Source of the DNA: Desulfobulbaceae bacterium
GTDB taxonomy: Bacteria; Desulfobacterota; Desulfobulbia; Desulfobulbales; SURF-16
Direction: 5' to 3'
NCBI GenBank assembly: GCA_023230525.1
Contig: JALNXE010000020.1
Span: forward strand, 1-52,801
DNA length: 52,801 nt
The position numbers and the translations under genes were made by a program. Shown here one piece after another: positions 1-7,453 of this stretch; position 1 is the stretch's first letter; every line of letters begins with the position of its first letter. The notes below the pieces were generated by a model. That model searched no databases. It saw nothing but the letters and a program-made list of their open reading frames with translations, and was not told the DNA's origin.

Positions 1-1
1 A

Positions 2-196
2 CTGGTGGTTGCCGATGCCGATCTGCCCGATTGCCTGCTGGTGACGGCCCGCACCGACCAGGGCGAGCTGATGGCCGTGCGCCATAAGACGCTCCTGGTG
101 GAAGGGGTGCAGTTTCATCCGGAGTCCATCATGACCCCGCACGGGGTGCAGCTGCTGAAGAATTTTGTCAGCCCGGATTATGAGATGATGTATTGA
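2..196 (+). CDS. trpG: Anthranilate synthase glutamine amidotransferase subunit, C-terminal part (TrpG/PabA)
   Basis: Only the last 64 codons are inside the window; the gene begins upstream. The motif GVQFHPES, in which the His and Glu complete the class I glutamine amidotransferase Cys-His-Glu triad, sits about 25 residues before the stop, as in TrpG and PabA. The subunit releases ammonia from glutamine for the TrpE subunit in the first step of tryptophan synthesis. Because trpD, trpC and trpF follow on the same strand, TrpG is the better reading, although some bacteria use one amidotransferase for both tryptophan and p-aminobenzoate. The catalytic Cys region cannot be seen. Confidence 0.9.
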   Translation: MVVADADLPDCLLVTARTDQGELMAVRHKTLLVEGVQFHPESIMTPHGVQLLKNFVSPDYEMMY

Positions 197-213
197 TTGG
201 GGATTATTCGATC

Positions 214-268
214 GCGGATTGCGGATTGGTGAATACGGAATGGCCGCATTGAAAAATCCGCAATCCGC
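214..268. repeat. Inverted repeat between trpG and trpD
   Basis: A perfect 14-base arm (GCGGATTGCGGATT, 214-227) is repeated in inverted form at 255-268, with a 27-base loop. A further partial copy of the right arm follows at about 269-285. The arms could form a strong hairpin in the trpG-trpD mRNA. No T-tract follows, so it is not a canonical terminator. It looks like an interspersed intergenic repeat. Confidence 0.6.
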
Positions 269-304
269 ATTCCGCAATCCGCAATTTAAATGGGGGTATA
301 GATT

Positions 305-1345
305 ATGATCAAGGAAGCCATTGGCAAGGTGGTGGCGGGCATCGATCTTTCCGAAAGGGAAATGGTCGCGGTGATGAACGAAATCATGGGCGGCGAGGCC
401 ACCCAGGCCCAGATCGGCGCCTTTATCACCGCCCTGCGGATGAAGGGGGAAACCATTGATGAGATTGCCGGGGCCGCCAGGGTGATGCGGGACAAGGCCA
501 CCCCGGTGGATGCCGCTGATCCCGGCGAGATCCTGGTCGATACGGTGGGCACCGGCGGGGACGCCTCCGGCACCTTCAATGTCTCCACCACCACCTCCTT
601 TGTGGTGGCCGGGGCCGGGCTCAAGGTGGCCAAGCACGGCAACCGGTCCGTTTCCAGCCATTGCGGCAGCGCCGATGTCCTGGAGGCCCTGGGCGTTGAT
701 CTGAACCTGAGCGCGGAAAAGATCGGCCAGTGCATCCGCACGGTGGGCATCGGGTTCATGTTTGCCCCCATGCTGCACGGGGCCATGAAGTATGCTATCG
801 GGCCGCGGCGGGAGATCGGCATCAGGACCGTGTTCAACGTGCTGGGGCCGCTTACCAATCCGGCCAAGGCCAATGTCTATGTGCTGGGCGTCTATACCCC
901 CGTGCTGGTGGAAAAGCTTGCCCATGTCATGGGCAGATTTTCCGTAAAGCGCGCCCTGGTGGTCTGCGGGGCGGGCAATATCGACGAGATCACCATAACC
1001 GGCGAAACCGAGGTGGCTGATCTGCATGACGGCAAGGTGACCTGCTACACCATCTCTCCCGAGGATGTGGGGCTTTCCCGGGCCACCCTGGCGGATATCA
1101 AAGGCGGTTTGACCGCCGAGATCTCCGCGGGCCAGCTGCGCTCGGTGCTGCGCGGCGAGGCAGGTCCCTGCCTGGATATGGTGCTGATGAACAGCGGCGC
1201 GGCCTTGATGGCGGCAGGACTTACCCCGGACCTGCCGGGGGGGGTCGCCTTGGCCCGGCAGACCATTGCGTCGGGCGCAGCCATGGCCAAGCTGGAGGCC
1301 CTGGTGCGGTTCTGCCGGGAAGCGGGGGGCAAGGGTGATTCTTGA
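305..1345 (+). CDS. trpD: Anthranilate phosphoribosyltransferase
   Basis: Transfers the phosphoribosyl group of PRPP to anthranilate, the second step of tryptophan synthesis, in the cytoplasm. The 346-residue length is normal for the family. The PRPP-binding glycine loop GTGGD is at residues 82-86 and the conserved KHGNRSVSS segment at about 110-118. The stand-alone form, not fused to TrpG, is present. It ends inside the first codons of trpC (11-base overlap), so the two are probably translationally coupled. Identification is firm from these signatures and the tryptophan-gene neighbours. Confidence 0.96.
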   Translation: MIKEAIGKVVAGIDLSEREMVAVMNEIMGGEATQAQIGAFITALRMKGETIDEIAGAARVMRDKATPVDAADPGEILVDTVGTGGDASGTFNVSTTTSFVVAGAGLKVAKHGNRSVSSHCGSADVLEALGVDLNLSAEKIGQCIRTVGIGFMFAPMLHGAMKYAIGPRREIGIRTVFNVLGPLTNPAKANVYVLGVYTPVLVEKLAHVMGRFSVKRALVVCGAGNIDEITITGETEVADLHDGKVTCYTISPEDVGLSRATLADIKGGLTAEISAGQLRSVLRGEAGPCLDMVLMNSGAALMAAGLTPDLPGGVALARQTIASGAAMAKLEALVRFCREAGGKGDS

Positions 1346-2099
1346 TACCATTGTTGAACAGAAACGCCTGGAGGTCAAAGAGCTGCTGACTAAAGGCATC
1401 GCTGAGCCGCGGCAGGAGGTAGCCCCGCCCCGGGGGTTTCAGCGGGCGCTCACCGCTTTTGCCGGCGTGGCGCTGATCGCCGAGGCAAAAAAGGCCTCGC
1501 CTTCCAAAGGGGTCATCTGCGCGGATTTTGATCCGGTGGCCATTGCCCGGCAATACCAGGCAGGCGGGGCCCAGGCCCTGTCGGTGCTGACCGATGAAAA
1601 ATTCTTCCAGGGCAGCCTGGCCTATATCCCGCAGGTACGGGCTGCGGTGGGGCTGCCGGTGCTGCGCAAGGATTTCCTGATCCATGAGGTGCAGATTGCC
1701 CAGGCGGCACGATTCGGGGCGGATGCCATTCTGCTCATTGCCGCCATCCTGGAAACAGGGCAGATCAAGGATTTCCTGGCCCAGAGCCGGGAGCTGGGCA
1801 TGGACGCCCTGGTGGAAGTCCATGACCAGGCGGAGCTGAACAAGGCCCTGGCGGCCGGCAGCCCCTTGATCGGCATCAATAACCGCAACCTGCAGGACTT
1901 CTCCATGGATCTGGAAACAACCTTCCGGCTCAAGCGCGAGATTCCCCAAGAAATTCCCGTGGTCAGTGAATCCGGCATCCGCACCGTGGAGGATATCAGA
2001 CGCCTGGCTGCCGCCGGCATTGCCGCGGTCCTGGTCGGCGAAACGCTGATGCGGGCGGGCGGCAGGGAACTGGCGGTGCATGAGTTGATGGGAAGGTGA
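1335..2099 (+). CDS. trpC: Indole-3-glycerol phosphate synthase
   Basis: Closes the indole ring, converting carboxyphenylaminodeoxyribulose 5-phosphate to indole-3-glycerol phosphate. The open frame extends further upstream inside trpD, but homology starts at the GTG at 1335 (V-I-L-D-T-I-V-E-Q-K), giving 254 residues, the usual size. Visible family motifs in order are AEAKKASPSKG (catalytic Lys and phosphate region), LRKDF (catalytic Lys), LVEVHD (catalytic Glu), INNRNLQ and VSESGI (phosphate binding). It overlaps the trpD stop by 11 bases. This is a monofunctional enzyme; trpF is a separate gene downstream. Confidence 0.95.
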   Translation: MILDTIVEQKRLEVKELLTKGIAEPRQEVAPPRGFQRALTAFAGVALIAEAKKASPSKGVICADFDPVAIARQYQAGGAQALSVLTDEKFFQGSLAYIPQVRAAVGLPVLRKDFLIHEVQIAQAARFGADAILLIAAILETGQIKDFLAQSRELGMDALVEVHDQAELNKALAAGSPLIGINNRNLQDFSMDLETTFRLKREIPQEIPVVSESGIRTVEDIRRLAAAGIAAVLVGETLMRAGGRELAVHELMGR

Positions 2100-2246
2100 A
2101 GGCAACCCTCCCGCAGGCCTGCTTTTCGACAGAGTAATAGGTCAGGCGACCTGCCTCGGCAGATTTAACTTTGATACACGGATTGCGGTTCGCGAAGAGT
2201 ACCTTACGTTACGGCATCAGGGGTTTAGCAGGCAAAGGAGCTATCA

Positions 2247-2876
2247 ATGGGATCCAGAACCCGGATCAAGATCTGCGGCATGACGGATCTGGCGGAAGTG
2301 CAGCACGCGGTGGCCGCCGGGGTGGACGCCCTGGGGTTTATTTTTGCCAAGGCCAGCCCCAGATATATCGATCCGGAACGGGCCAGGGTCATTATCAGCA
2401 CCCTGCCCCCCTTTGTGGCCGCGGTGGGGGTGTTTGTTAATGAGGAGGCGGAGCTGGTGGCGGAAATTGCACAATATTGCCAGCTTAGCGTCATCCAGCT
2501 GCATGGGGCCGAATCACCTGGCTACTGCCGGCGGTTTCAGACCAGGGTGGTGAAGGCCTTTCAGGTGCATGCAGGACTCACAGCCCTGGATCTGCAATCC
2601 TATGAGGCGGTGGTTTCCGGTTTTCTGCTGGATACCTATGACAAAAAACAGGCCGGGGGTACGGGAAAGACCTTTGACTGGTCTCTTGTCCGTAATCTGC
2701 AGCCGGGCAAGCCGGTGATTCTGGCAGGAGGCCTGGGACCGGCTAATGTGGCCCAGGCCATCGCCGAGGTAAGACCTTTTGCGGTGGATGTCAATTCCGC
2801 CATTGAAACAGAACCGGGCCGCAAGGACCCGGTTCTCATCAGCAGACTGGTTGAAGCGGTTGCCTCAACTTTTTAA
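2247..2876 (+). CDS. trpF: Phosphoribosylanthranilate isomerase
   Basis: Isomerises phosphoribosylanthranilate in the third tryptophan step. The 209-residue protein has the KICGMT motif with the catalytic Cys near residue 11, a QLHG strand, the DTYDKKQAGGTGKTFDW segment and a C-terminal LAGGL phosphate loop, all expected of this TIM barrel. The start is set by AAAGGAG about 8 bases upstream. The 147-base gap from trpC holds no gene. The stop lies six bases from the convergent htrA stop, and no strong terminator is visible between them. Confidence 0.95.
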   Translation: MGSRTRIKICGMTDLAEVQHAVAAGVDALGFIFAKASPRYIDPERARVIISTLPPFVAAVGVFVNEEAELVAEIAQYCQLSVIQLHGAESPGYCRRFQTRVVKAFQVHAGLTALDLQSYEAVVSGFLLDTYDKKQAGGTGKTFDWSLVRNLQPGKPVILAGGLGPANVAQAIAEVRPFAVDVNSAIETEPGRKDPVLISRLVEAVASTF

Positions 2877-2882
2877 AGTTGA

Positions 2883-4301
2883 TTATTGTTGTTTCGCTTC
2901 AAGCACCACAAAGCGGGTGTGCGTGTCACGCTTTACAAGCAGGAGAATGCTTTCCTTTTTGTCGAGGTTTGCTAAAGCCTTATTGTATTCCTCCATATTC
3001 TTGACTTCCTGACGATTGACTTCAAGAATAAGGTCGCCGGGCCGCAGGCCAGCCTCTTCCGCCGCAGAACCGGGCTCGACATTGGCAACAATGATTCCCT
3101 CTTTGTCCTTGATTTTCAGCGACTGGGCCAGTTCAGGGGTCAGCTGCTGGACGGTCAGGCCGAGAACGCTCTCCTGCCCGGTTTCAGCGGTCGCTTCATC
3201 CTCTTCAAGCTTGGCCACGGTAACCGAAACATTTTTCTTCTTGCCGTTTCTGAACAGGGCAACATTGACTGTTTCGCCAACCGGGGTCTGGGCCACCATG
3301 GCGGGCAGCATATTCATCTGGGTTATTTCCTTGCCTTTGTACTCAACGATAATGTCACCGGGAAGAATGCCGGCCTTCTCTGCCGGGCCGCCGGGAGAAA
3401 CCTCGCCGACCAGGGCGCCGATGGGTCTTTCGAGACCGAACTGTTTGGCGAGATCCTGGCTGACGTTCTGGATCATCACGCCCAGCCAGCCGCGGGTCAC
3501 TTTGCCGGTTGTTTTCAACTGCTCAATGACGTTTTTGGCCATATTGATGGGAATGGCGAAACCGATGCCGATATTGCCGCCGCTGCGGCTGTAAATGGCG
3601 GTGTTGATGCCGACCATTTGTCCATCCATATTGAAAAGCGGGCCGCCTGAGTTGCCGGGATTGATGGAGGCGTCGGTCTGGATGAAATTTTCATAGTTGC
3701 CGCTGCCGAGCGTCCTGCCCTTGCCGCTGACAATACCGGCCGTAACCGTCTGTTCAAAGCCGAAGGGGTTGCCGATGGCGATTACCCAGTCACCGACCCG
3801 CAGTTTCTCCGAATCCCCGAAGGTGGCAAAGGGCAGCGTCTCCTTGGGGTCAATCTTGATGAGGGCCACGTCGGTTTTGGCATCGCGGCCGATGATTTTC
3901 GCCTCGTACTCTTCATGATTGGCAAAGCGCACATTGATTTCATCCGCTTCATCAATGACATGATTGTTGGTGATGATATAGCCGTCGGCTGAGATGAGCA
4001 CGCCTGACCCCAGACTGGTCCGTTTCTGGGGGATGACCTGGCCGTGGTAGCCTTGCCCCTGCTGTTCAAAGAACTTCTTGAAAAATTCAGGCACCCCTTG
4101 ATGCTCCTGGAAAGGAAAATAGGGGATGGGCGGTTCTTTGACCGTCTGGGTGGTGTAAATGTTGACCACCGTGTCCCCATATTTTTCAACCAGGGGGGCA
4201 AAGGTGTCGGGACCTCCGGCCAAGGCGGGCAAGGTCAGAAGTAGGAAGGCTGCACATACGAGCAGCGCAATTAGCGAAGTTCTCCGGTGATGTGTCTTCA
4301 T
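2883..4301 (-). CDS. htrA: Periplasmic serine protease/chaperone of the HtrA (DegP/MucD) family
   Basis: Degrades or refolds damaged envelope proteins. The 472-residue product has an N-terminal signal peptide (about residues 1-29, hydrophobic core then ALA), a trypsin-like domain with the triad His114 (TNNHVID), Asp144 (KTDVALIK) and Ser218 (NPGNSGGPLF), and two PDZ domains at about 260-350 and 375-470. An AAGGA ribosome site precedes the ATG. The gene lies downstream of the sigma and anti-sigma pair on the same strand, the classical arrangement of rpoE, anti-sigma and mucD/degP. It also has its own promoter-like sequence. Confidence 0.95.
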   Translation of the reverse strand: MKTHHRRTSLIALLVCAAFLLLTLPALAGGPDTFAPLVEKYGDTVVNIYTTQTVKEPPIPYFPFQEHQGVPEFFKKFFEQQGQGYHGQVIPQKRTSLGSGVLISADGYIITNNHVIDEADEINVRFANHEEYEAKIIGRDAKTDVALIKIDPKETLPFATFGDSEKLRVGDWVIAIGNPFGFEQTVTAGIVSGKGRTLGSGNYENFIQTDASINPGNSGGPLFNMDGQMVGINTAIYSRSGGNIGIGFAIPINMAKNVIEQLKTTGKVTRGWLGVMIQNVSQDLAKQFGLERPIGALVGEVSPGGPAEKAGILPGDIIVEYKGKEITQMNMLPAMVAQTPVGETVNVALFRNGKKKNVSVTVAKLEEDEATAETGQESVLGLTVQQLTPELAQSLKIKDKEGIIVANVEPGSAAEEAGLRPGDLILEVNRQEVKNMEEYNKALANLDKKESILLLVKRDTHTRFVVLEAKQQ

Positions 4302-4355
4302 TACGGTAATTCCTTGTCTATGTTTATCCGATTCGTCCTCATATCATTTCATATC

Positions 4356-4384
4356 ATAATAGAGAGGACATGGTTGACAGTAAA
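4356..4384 (-). promoter_or_regulatory. Candidate promoter of htrA
   Basis: Read on the minus strand: TTTACT, a 17-base spacer, then TATTAT, about 55 bases upstream of the htrA ATG. Four of six bases match the -35 consensus and five of six the -10 consensus of a housekeeping sigma. An ECF-type element was also considered (AACC lies in the spacer) but not assigned. Confidence 0.4.
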
Positions 4385-4430
4385 GAATATTTTTTTCTGT
4401 TAGGCTTTATTTTGTAAAAAAGATGAAAGA

Positions 4431-5384
4431 TCAGTCGAGTTTGACCGCAACGGTTAAAAATCGTTTCAGGGAGATGTACCGGGTATTGCGGGCATACTCA
4501 GGGGACAATGATGTTTTTTCGGCGCAGCAGATCTGCAGCAGCTGGTCATAACTGCTGGCCGGGACAGACAGCAGCAGCGTGCTGTGATCGTAAAGCTCTG
4601 CCCGCCAGAGAGGCGATTGGACGATCTGTTTGACAATGGCCATCTGCTCGGCCCTGGGCGCTGCGTGGATGGTAATCTGCAGGTCGGGTTTGATGGCCGG
4701 GATCTGCTGCTGGGAGGCAAAGGATCCGAACGGTGCGTCCAGATAGGGGGAGGAAGCATGGCCAGCGCCGGTGGAAACAAAATCAACCGTCGGAATATGC
4801 TGCTCGGTTTTACGGCGGGGAACCATGGCCAACTGCTGCATCACCGGAGAATCTTTCCCCTCGTATTCGGAAAGCAGGGGAACCCCCGGATAAAAGTCCT
4901 GTTGCCCGCCCTTGCCGCCCTCGTTTTCTGCCAGCACAAGCGGGGACTGCGCGGTGTTGCGGTTGTTTTCGGCCATCTGGCCGGATTGGAGAGCGGACGG
5001 GGTTTTGCTGTCCCGGTCCGTTGGGGTAAAAGGGATCAGCTGAATGAGCGAGGCGGTGACAAAGCCGATGACCAGCATGGCAAAGGCGGTCGATAATGCC
5101 CATTTTTTCTCGCCTTTGCCGGTAAGAAATTCTTTCACCGTCTGCCAGGGGGTCCGGGGTTCAAGTTTCTGGTGGATGCCTGTCAGAAAGTCCGGCGGCA
5201 CACTGGCCATGGGCATGCCCCGCAGGAAATCAATGCTGTTCTTGAAGGCCTGCCATTCCGTTTTGCACTGGGGGCAGCTAGCGAAATGAGAATCCACGTT
5301 GGACCTGCTGATCTGGTCAATTTCCCCGTCCAAATAGAGAGAGAATAATTCTTGACAATCCTGGCATCGCATAAGGTGGCTCAC
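4431..5384 (-). CDS. Probable zinc-finger anti-sigma factor, membrane-anchored
   Basis: Predicted to hold the neighbouring ECF sigma factor at the membrane until stress. The cytoplasmic N-terminus carries a putative zinc-finger of the anti-sigma type, with Cys7, Cys10 and the H-x3-C-x2-C signature at His33, Cys37 and Cys40. A single membrane segment covers about residues 93-118. The remaining 200 residues would be periplasmic and I do not recognise their fold. The start is a GTG that overlaps the sigma gene stop (GTGA), implying translational coupling; an ATG four codons later is an alternative. The function comes from the finger, topology and gene order, not from a close family match. Confidence 0.8.
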   Translation of the reverse strand: MSHLMRCQDCQELFSLYLDGEIDQISRSNVDSHFASCPQCKTEWQAFKNSIDFLRGMPMASVPPDFLTGIHQKLEPRTPWQTVKEFLTGKGEKKWALSTAFAMLVIGFVTASLIQLIPFTPTDRDSKTPSALQSGQMAENNRNTAQSPLVLAENEGGKGGQQDFYPGVPLLSEYEGKDSPVMQQLAMVPRRKTEQHIPTVDFVSTGAGHASSPYLDAPFGSFASQQQIPAIKPDLQITIHAAPRAEQMAIVKQIVQSPLWRAELYDHSTLLLSVPASSYDQLLQICCAEKTSLSPEYARNTRYISLKRFLTVAVKLD

Positions 5385-5962
5385 AAATCCTGATAATGTT
5401 TTTTCAAGCGGTCTTTTAACGAAGTCCGCGCCCTGTTCAGCTTTGATTTGACCGTTCCCAACGGGATATGAAGAATGTCGCTTATTTCTTCGTAGGCAAG
5501 TTCCTGGATATCCCGTAAAAGTATGATTTCTTTTTCCGCTTCCGCCATGGAATCTATGGTTGCACGGACAAGATTGATGGTATTTTTCCGCTGCAGTAAT
5601 TTTTCCGGCCCCTCATCACCCGCAATCTGCAGAAACGATTCTTCATCATCAAGGGAAACATTGCTGAAATAACCGCGTCTGCTCAGCTTTTTATAGCGGT
5701 TGCGGCAATGATTGATGGCAATCTGATACAGCCAGGAAGTAAATTTTTCTTTCTCCCGCAGTTTCGGCAGGGAACGATACACGGTGACGAAAATATCCTG
5801 GGCCAGGTCCTTTGCCTCTTCCTGGCTTTTGACATAATTCAGGGCCAGGTTGTAGATTTTGGTCTGGTAGAGCATGACCAAACGGTTAAATGCCTGGGCA
5901 TCGCCGTCAAGAAAATCCTGAACGAGCTGCTCAGTCTCCGTTTTTGATTCGTCTTTATTCAT
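5381..5962 (-). CDS. rpoE: ECF-type RNA polymerase sigma factor (RpoE-like)
   Basis: Directs RNA polymerase to an envelope-stress regulon. The 193 residues contain sigma region 2 (DLAQDIFVTVYRSLPKL and FTSWLYQIAINHCRNRYKK, about 53-95) and region 4 with its helix-turn-helix (LAYEEISDILHIPLGTVKSKLNRAR, near the C-terminus). There is no region 1.1 or 3, typical of ECF factors. It is followed with a 4-base overlap by its putative anti-sigma factor and then htrA. No clear Shine-Dalgarno is free upstream of the ATG; the nearest G-rich stretch is buried in a hairpin (see 5964-6000). Confidence 0.93.
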   Translation of the reverse strand: MNKDESKTETEQLVQDFLDGDAQAFNRLVMLYQTKIYNLALNYVKSQEEAKDLAQDIFVTVYRSLPKLREKEKFTSWLYQIAINHCRNRYKKLSRRGYFSNVSLDDEESFLQIAGDEGPEKLLQRKNTINLVRATIDSMAEAEKEIILLRDIQELAYEEISDILHIPLGTVKSKLNRARTSLKDRLKKHYQDL

Positions 5963-5963
5963 G

Positions 5964-6000
5964 AAACACCCGGGGCGGAAACTTTTGCAACCGGGTGTTT
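5964..6000 (-). promoter_or_regulatory. Hairpin abutting the rpoE start codon
   Basis: A perfect 10-base inverted repeat (AAACACCCGG at 5964-5973 and CCGGGTGTTT at 5991-6000) with a 17-base loop ends one base before the ATG of the sigma-factor gene. On the mRNA the only Shine-Dalgarno-like bases (GGGTG) lie in the stem arm next to the start. The structure could therefore hide the ribosome site. Confidence 0.5.
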
Positions 6001-6425
6001 TCTGGCCGGCAAGAAGGGATCTTTTCTGTCAAAGACCTGCTCGAAATGCTCAGGAGCAATAAAATTTGTTCTTTGCAGGCTAGACAAATCCCTGTTTGAA
6101 AAGGTTCCATATATTTTTGGTGGAGTCGCTGACGTTTTCTCCTTCCCGGTAAATGGGGAAGGCTCTCTTTAAAATTTAACTTTCTGACTTGGCCTATTTT
6201 GCCGAAATAGCAGTATTTTTATGACATGGTTATCGCCCTGACCTCCGTATTGCCATTCAGGAGTCAGGAGCTGGAATTCAGCATGCTGATTTTATTACGT
6301 TTTGTTGTAACTTTTGGCTCCTGTATGCTGAATTGGCTGGAAACAAGCCATTGGTAAAAATTATATTACGCATCATTGCGGCGGCTGGCAAGATGATATG
6401 TCGTTGGGGCCATTATCCTCTTTTA

Positions 6426-6476
6426 GGAGCCGCTACGAAACAACCTCGGCTTTCTGAACTATTTCGTTACGGCTCC
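6426..6476 (+). repeat. Hairpin repeat, copy A
   Basis: Left arm GGAGCCGCTACGAAA (6426-6440) and right arm ATTTCGTTACGGCTCC (6461-6476) form a 7-bp stem, a 2-by-2 internal loop and a further 6-bp stem around a 20-base apical loop. The same design recurs at 37943-37992 and, diverged, at 6716-6767. After copies A and C there is also a related tail, roughly GG(A/C)CAT, T-rich, then ACAACxGCTTA. No coding function is seen. Confidence 0.6.
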
Positions 6477-6715
6477 CTGTGCCGTTTGCAAGCCAGAGGA
6501 GGACATTATTTTATTACAACAGCTTAAGGACTAACACATACCATTTTCCTGCAAAATATCAATGCGGGAAATGAAGGCGGCTTAAGGTTGTTTTTTTGTC
6601 TGCCCCATTGTATGAATTGTAAGAGATGTGATGGCCCGCTCCTGCGGCAAAAAAAGAGCCGGGCGGTTCATATGACCTGTCCCTCTTGCGTAATAGAGGT
6701 TCATGCTTTAACTTA

Positions 6716-6767
6716 GAAGCCGTTACGAAATGAGTTGTACACTGCTCACCGTTCCTTAACGGGCTTC
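6716..6767 (+). repeat. Hairpin repeat, copy B (diverged)
   Basis: Begins AGAAGCCGTTACGAAA, close to copies A and C, and closes with GGCTTC at 6762-6767 to keep at least a 6-bp outer stem. The sequence after it, CCTATGCCGTTT, matches the CCTGTGCCGTTT that follows copy A. The changed outer-stem bases (GAAGCC with GGCTTC) remain paired, which suggests the structure is maintained. Confidence 0.45.
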
Positions 6768-6809
6768 CTATGCCGTTTATTTTCAATAATCATCTCACTC
6801 TCATGAAAA

Positions 6810-7178
6810 ATGGATAAAATCGTCGAAGAACTTCATAGAATCTTTCGCTTGAAAGATTCCACCGACACAGGGGATATCGTCATCATTGTCACGGAAAACC
6901 CCCAGACCCTCAGCTATGCCCTGGTCACCGGTTTTGCAAGGGATACCACCCGGCGGGATGAGTGGTGGCAGGTAAGCATGCAGCTTCTCTCGGTTCCCCC
7001 GCAGAAGGTGGTCTGGACCTTGCGGACCGAGCAGTTTACCGGCCGGGAAATTTTTACCATGGGTGGCGAAAAAAGATATATCAAAGCGGTGGATTTCTCA
7101 GGTCCGGAGGGAGCGCCGAAAAAAGGGCAGAAGCCGCAGGAAAAGGGCAAGCCGGCTGTCCTGCGCGTGGTGAAATAG
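6810..7178 (+). CDS. Hypothetical protein upstream of ptsH
   Basis: A 122-residue soluble protein that I do not recognise. It has no signal peptide or membrane segment. The first 95 residues alternate hydrophobic and polar residues as in a small alpha/beta domain, and the last 25 are Lys/Gly/Pro-rich and probably disordered. It ends two bases before the HPr gene and so is almost certainly co-transcribed with ptsH and ptsI. The ATG used has no clear ribosome site; a five-codon mini-frame (ATG AAA AAT GGA TAA) overlaps it seven bases upstream. Confidence 0.7.
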   Translation: MDKIVEELHRIFRLKDSTDTGDIVIIVTENPQTLSYALVTGFARDTTRRDEWWQVSMQLLSVPPQKVVWTLRTEQFTGREIFTMGGEKRYIKAVDFSGPEGAPKKGQKPQEKGKPAVLRVVK

Positions 7179-7180
7179 AG

Positions 7181-7453
7181 ATGCCCGAGTGCAGAAAGGA
7201 GCTGGTTATCGCCAATGCCTTCGGCCTGCATGGCCGCGCATCCGCCATGCTGGTGGAGACGGCGAAACGATTCGATGCCGACATCCGGCTCAGCCGCGAT
7301 GGGGTGGAGGCGGACTGCAAAAGCATTCTTGATGTGATGTCCATGGCCTGCACTCAAGGGACACCCGTTTCCATCAAGGCGGCTGGCGCGGATGCCGAAG
7401 CGGCCCTTGCCGCTCTGGCCCGGCTGATTGCCGATAAATTTGGTGAAGAATGA
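7181..7453 (+). CDS. ptsH: Phosphocarrier protein HPr
   Basis: A 90-residue HPr that accepts phosphate from enzyme I on His17 (motif GLHGRAS) in the phosphotransferase system. A Ser at position 48 in CKSILDVMSM occupies the regulatory Ser46 position of HPr proteins controlled by HPr kinase; no kinase gene is in view. The stop overlaps the ptsI start by 4 bases (ATGA). No sugar-specific EII genes are present here, so in this organism the pair may serve regulation as well as, or instead of, sugar import. Confidence 0.93.
   Translation: MPECRKELVIANAFGLHGRASAMLVETAKRFDADIRLSRDGVEADCKSILDVMSMACTQGTPVSIKAAGADAEAALAALARLIADKFGEE

Larger units (their letters stand above)
5963..6809. other. 847-base region without a recognisable gene
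   Basis: No reading frame here looks like a protein; the 64- and 75-codon frames run through the repeats. Contents in order are the hairpin at the rpoE start, an inverted repeat (AATTCAGCAT at 6275-6284 with its complement at 6325-6334), a hairpin repeat at 6426-6476 and a diverged copy at 6716-6767. Promoters for the leftward rpoE unit and the rightward PTS unit must lie here, but I found no convincing -35/-10 pair. Confidence 0.6.

Noticed and set aside
6333..6527. 64-codon frame in the rpoE-ptsH gap
   Set aside because: It runs through hairpin repeat copy A and has no ribosome site.
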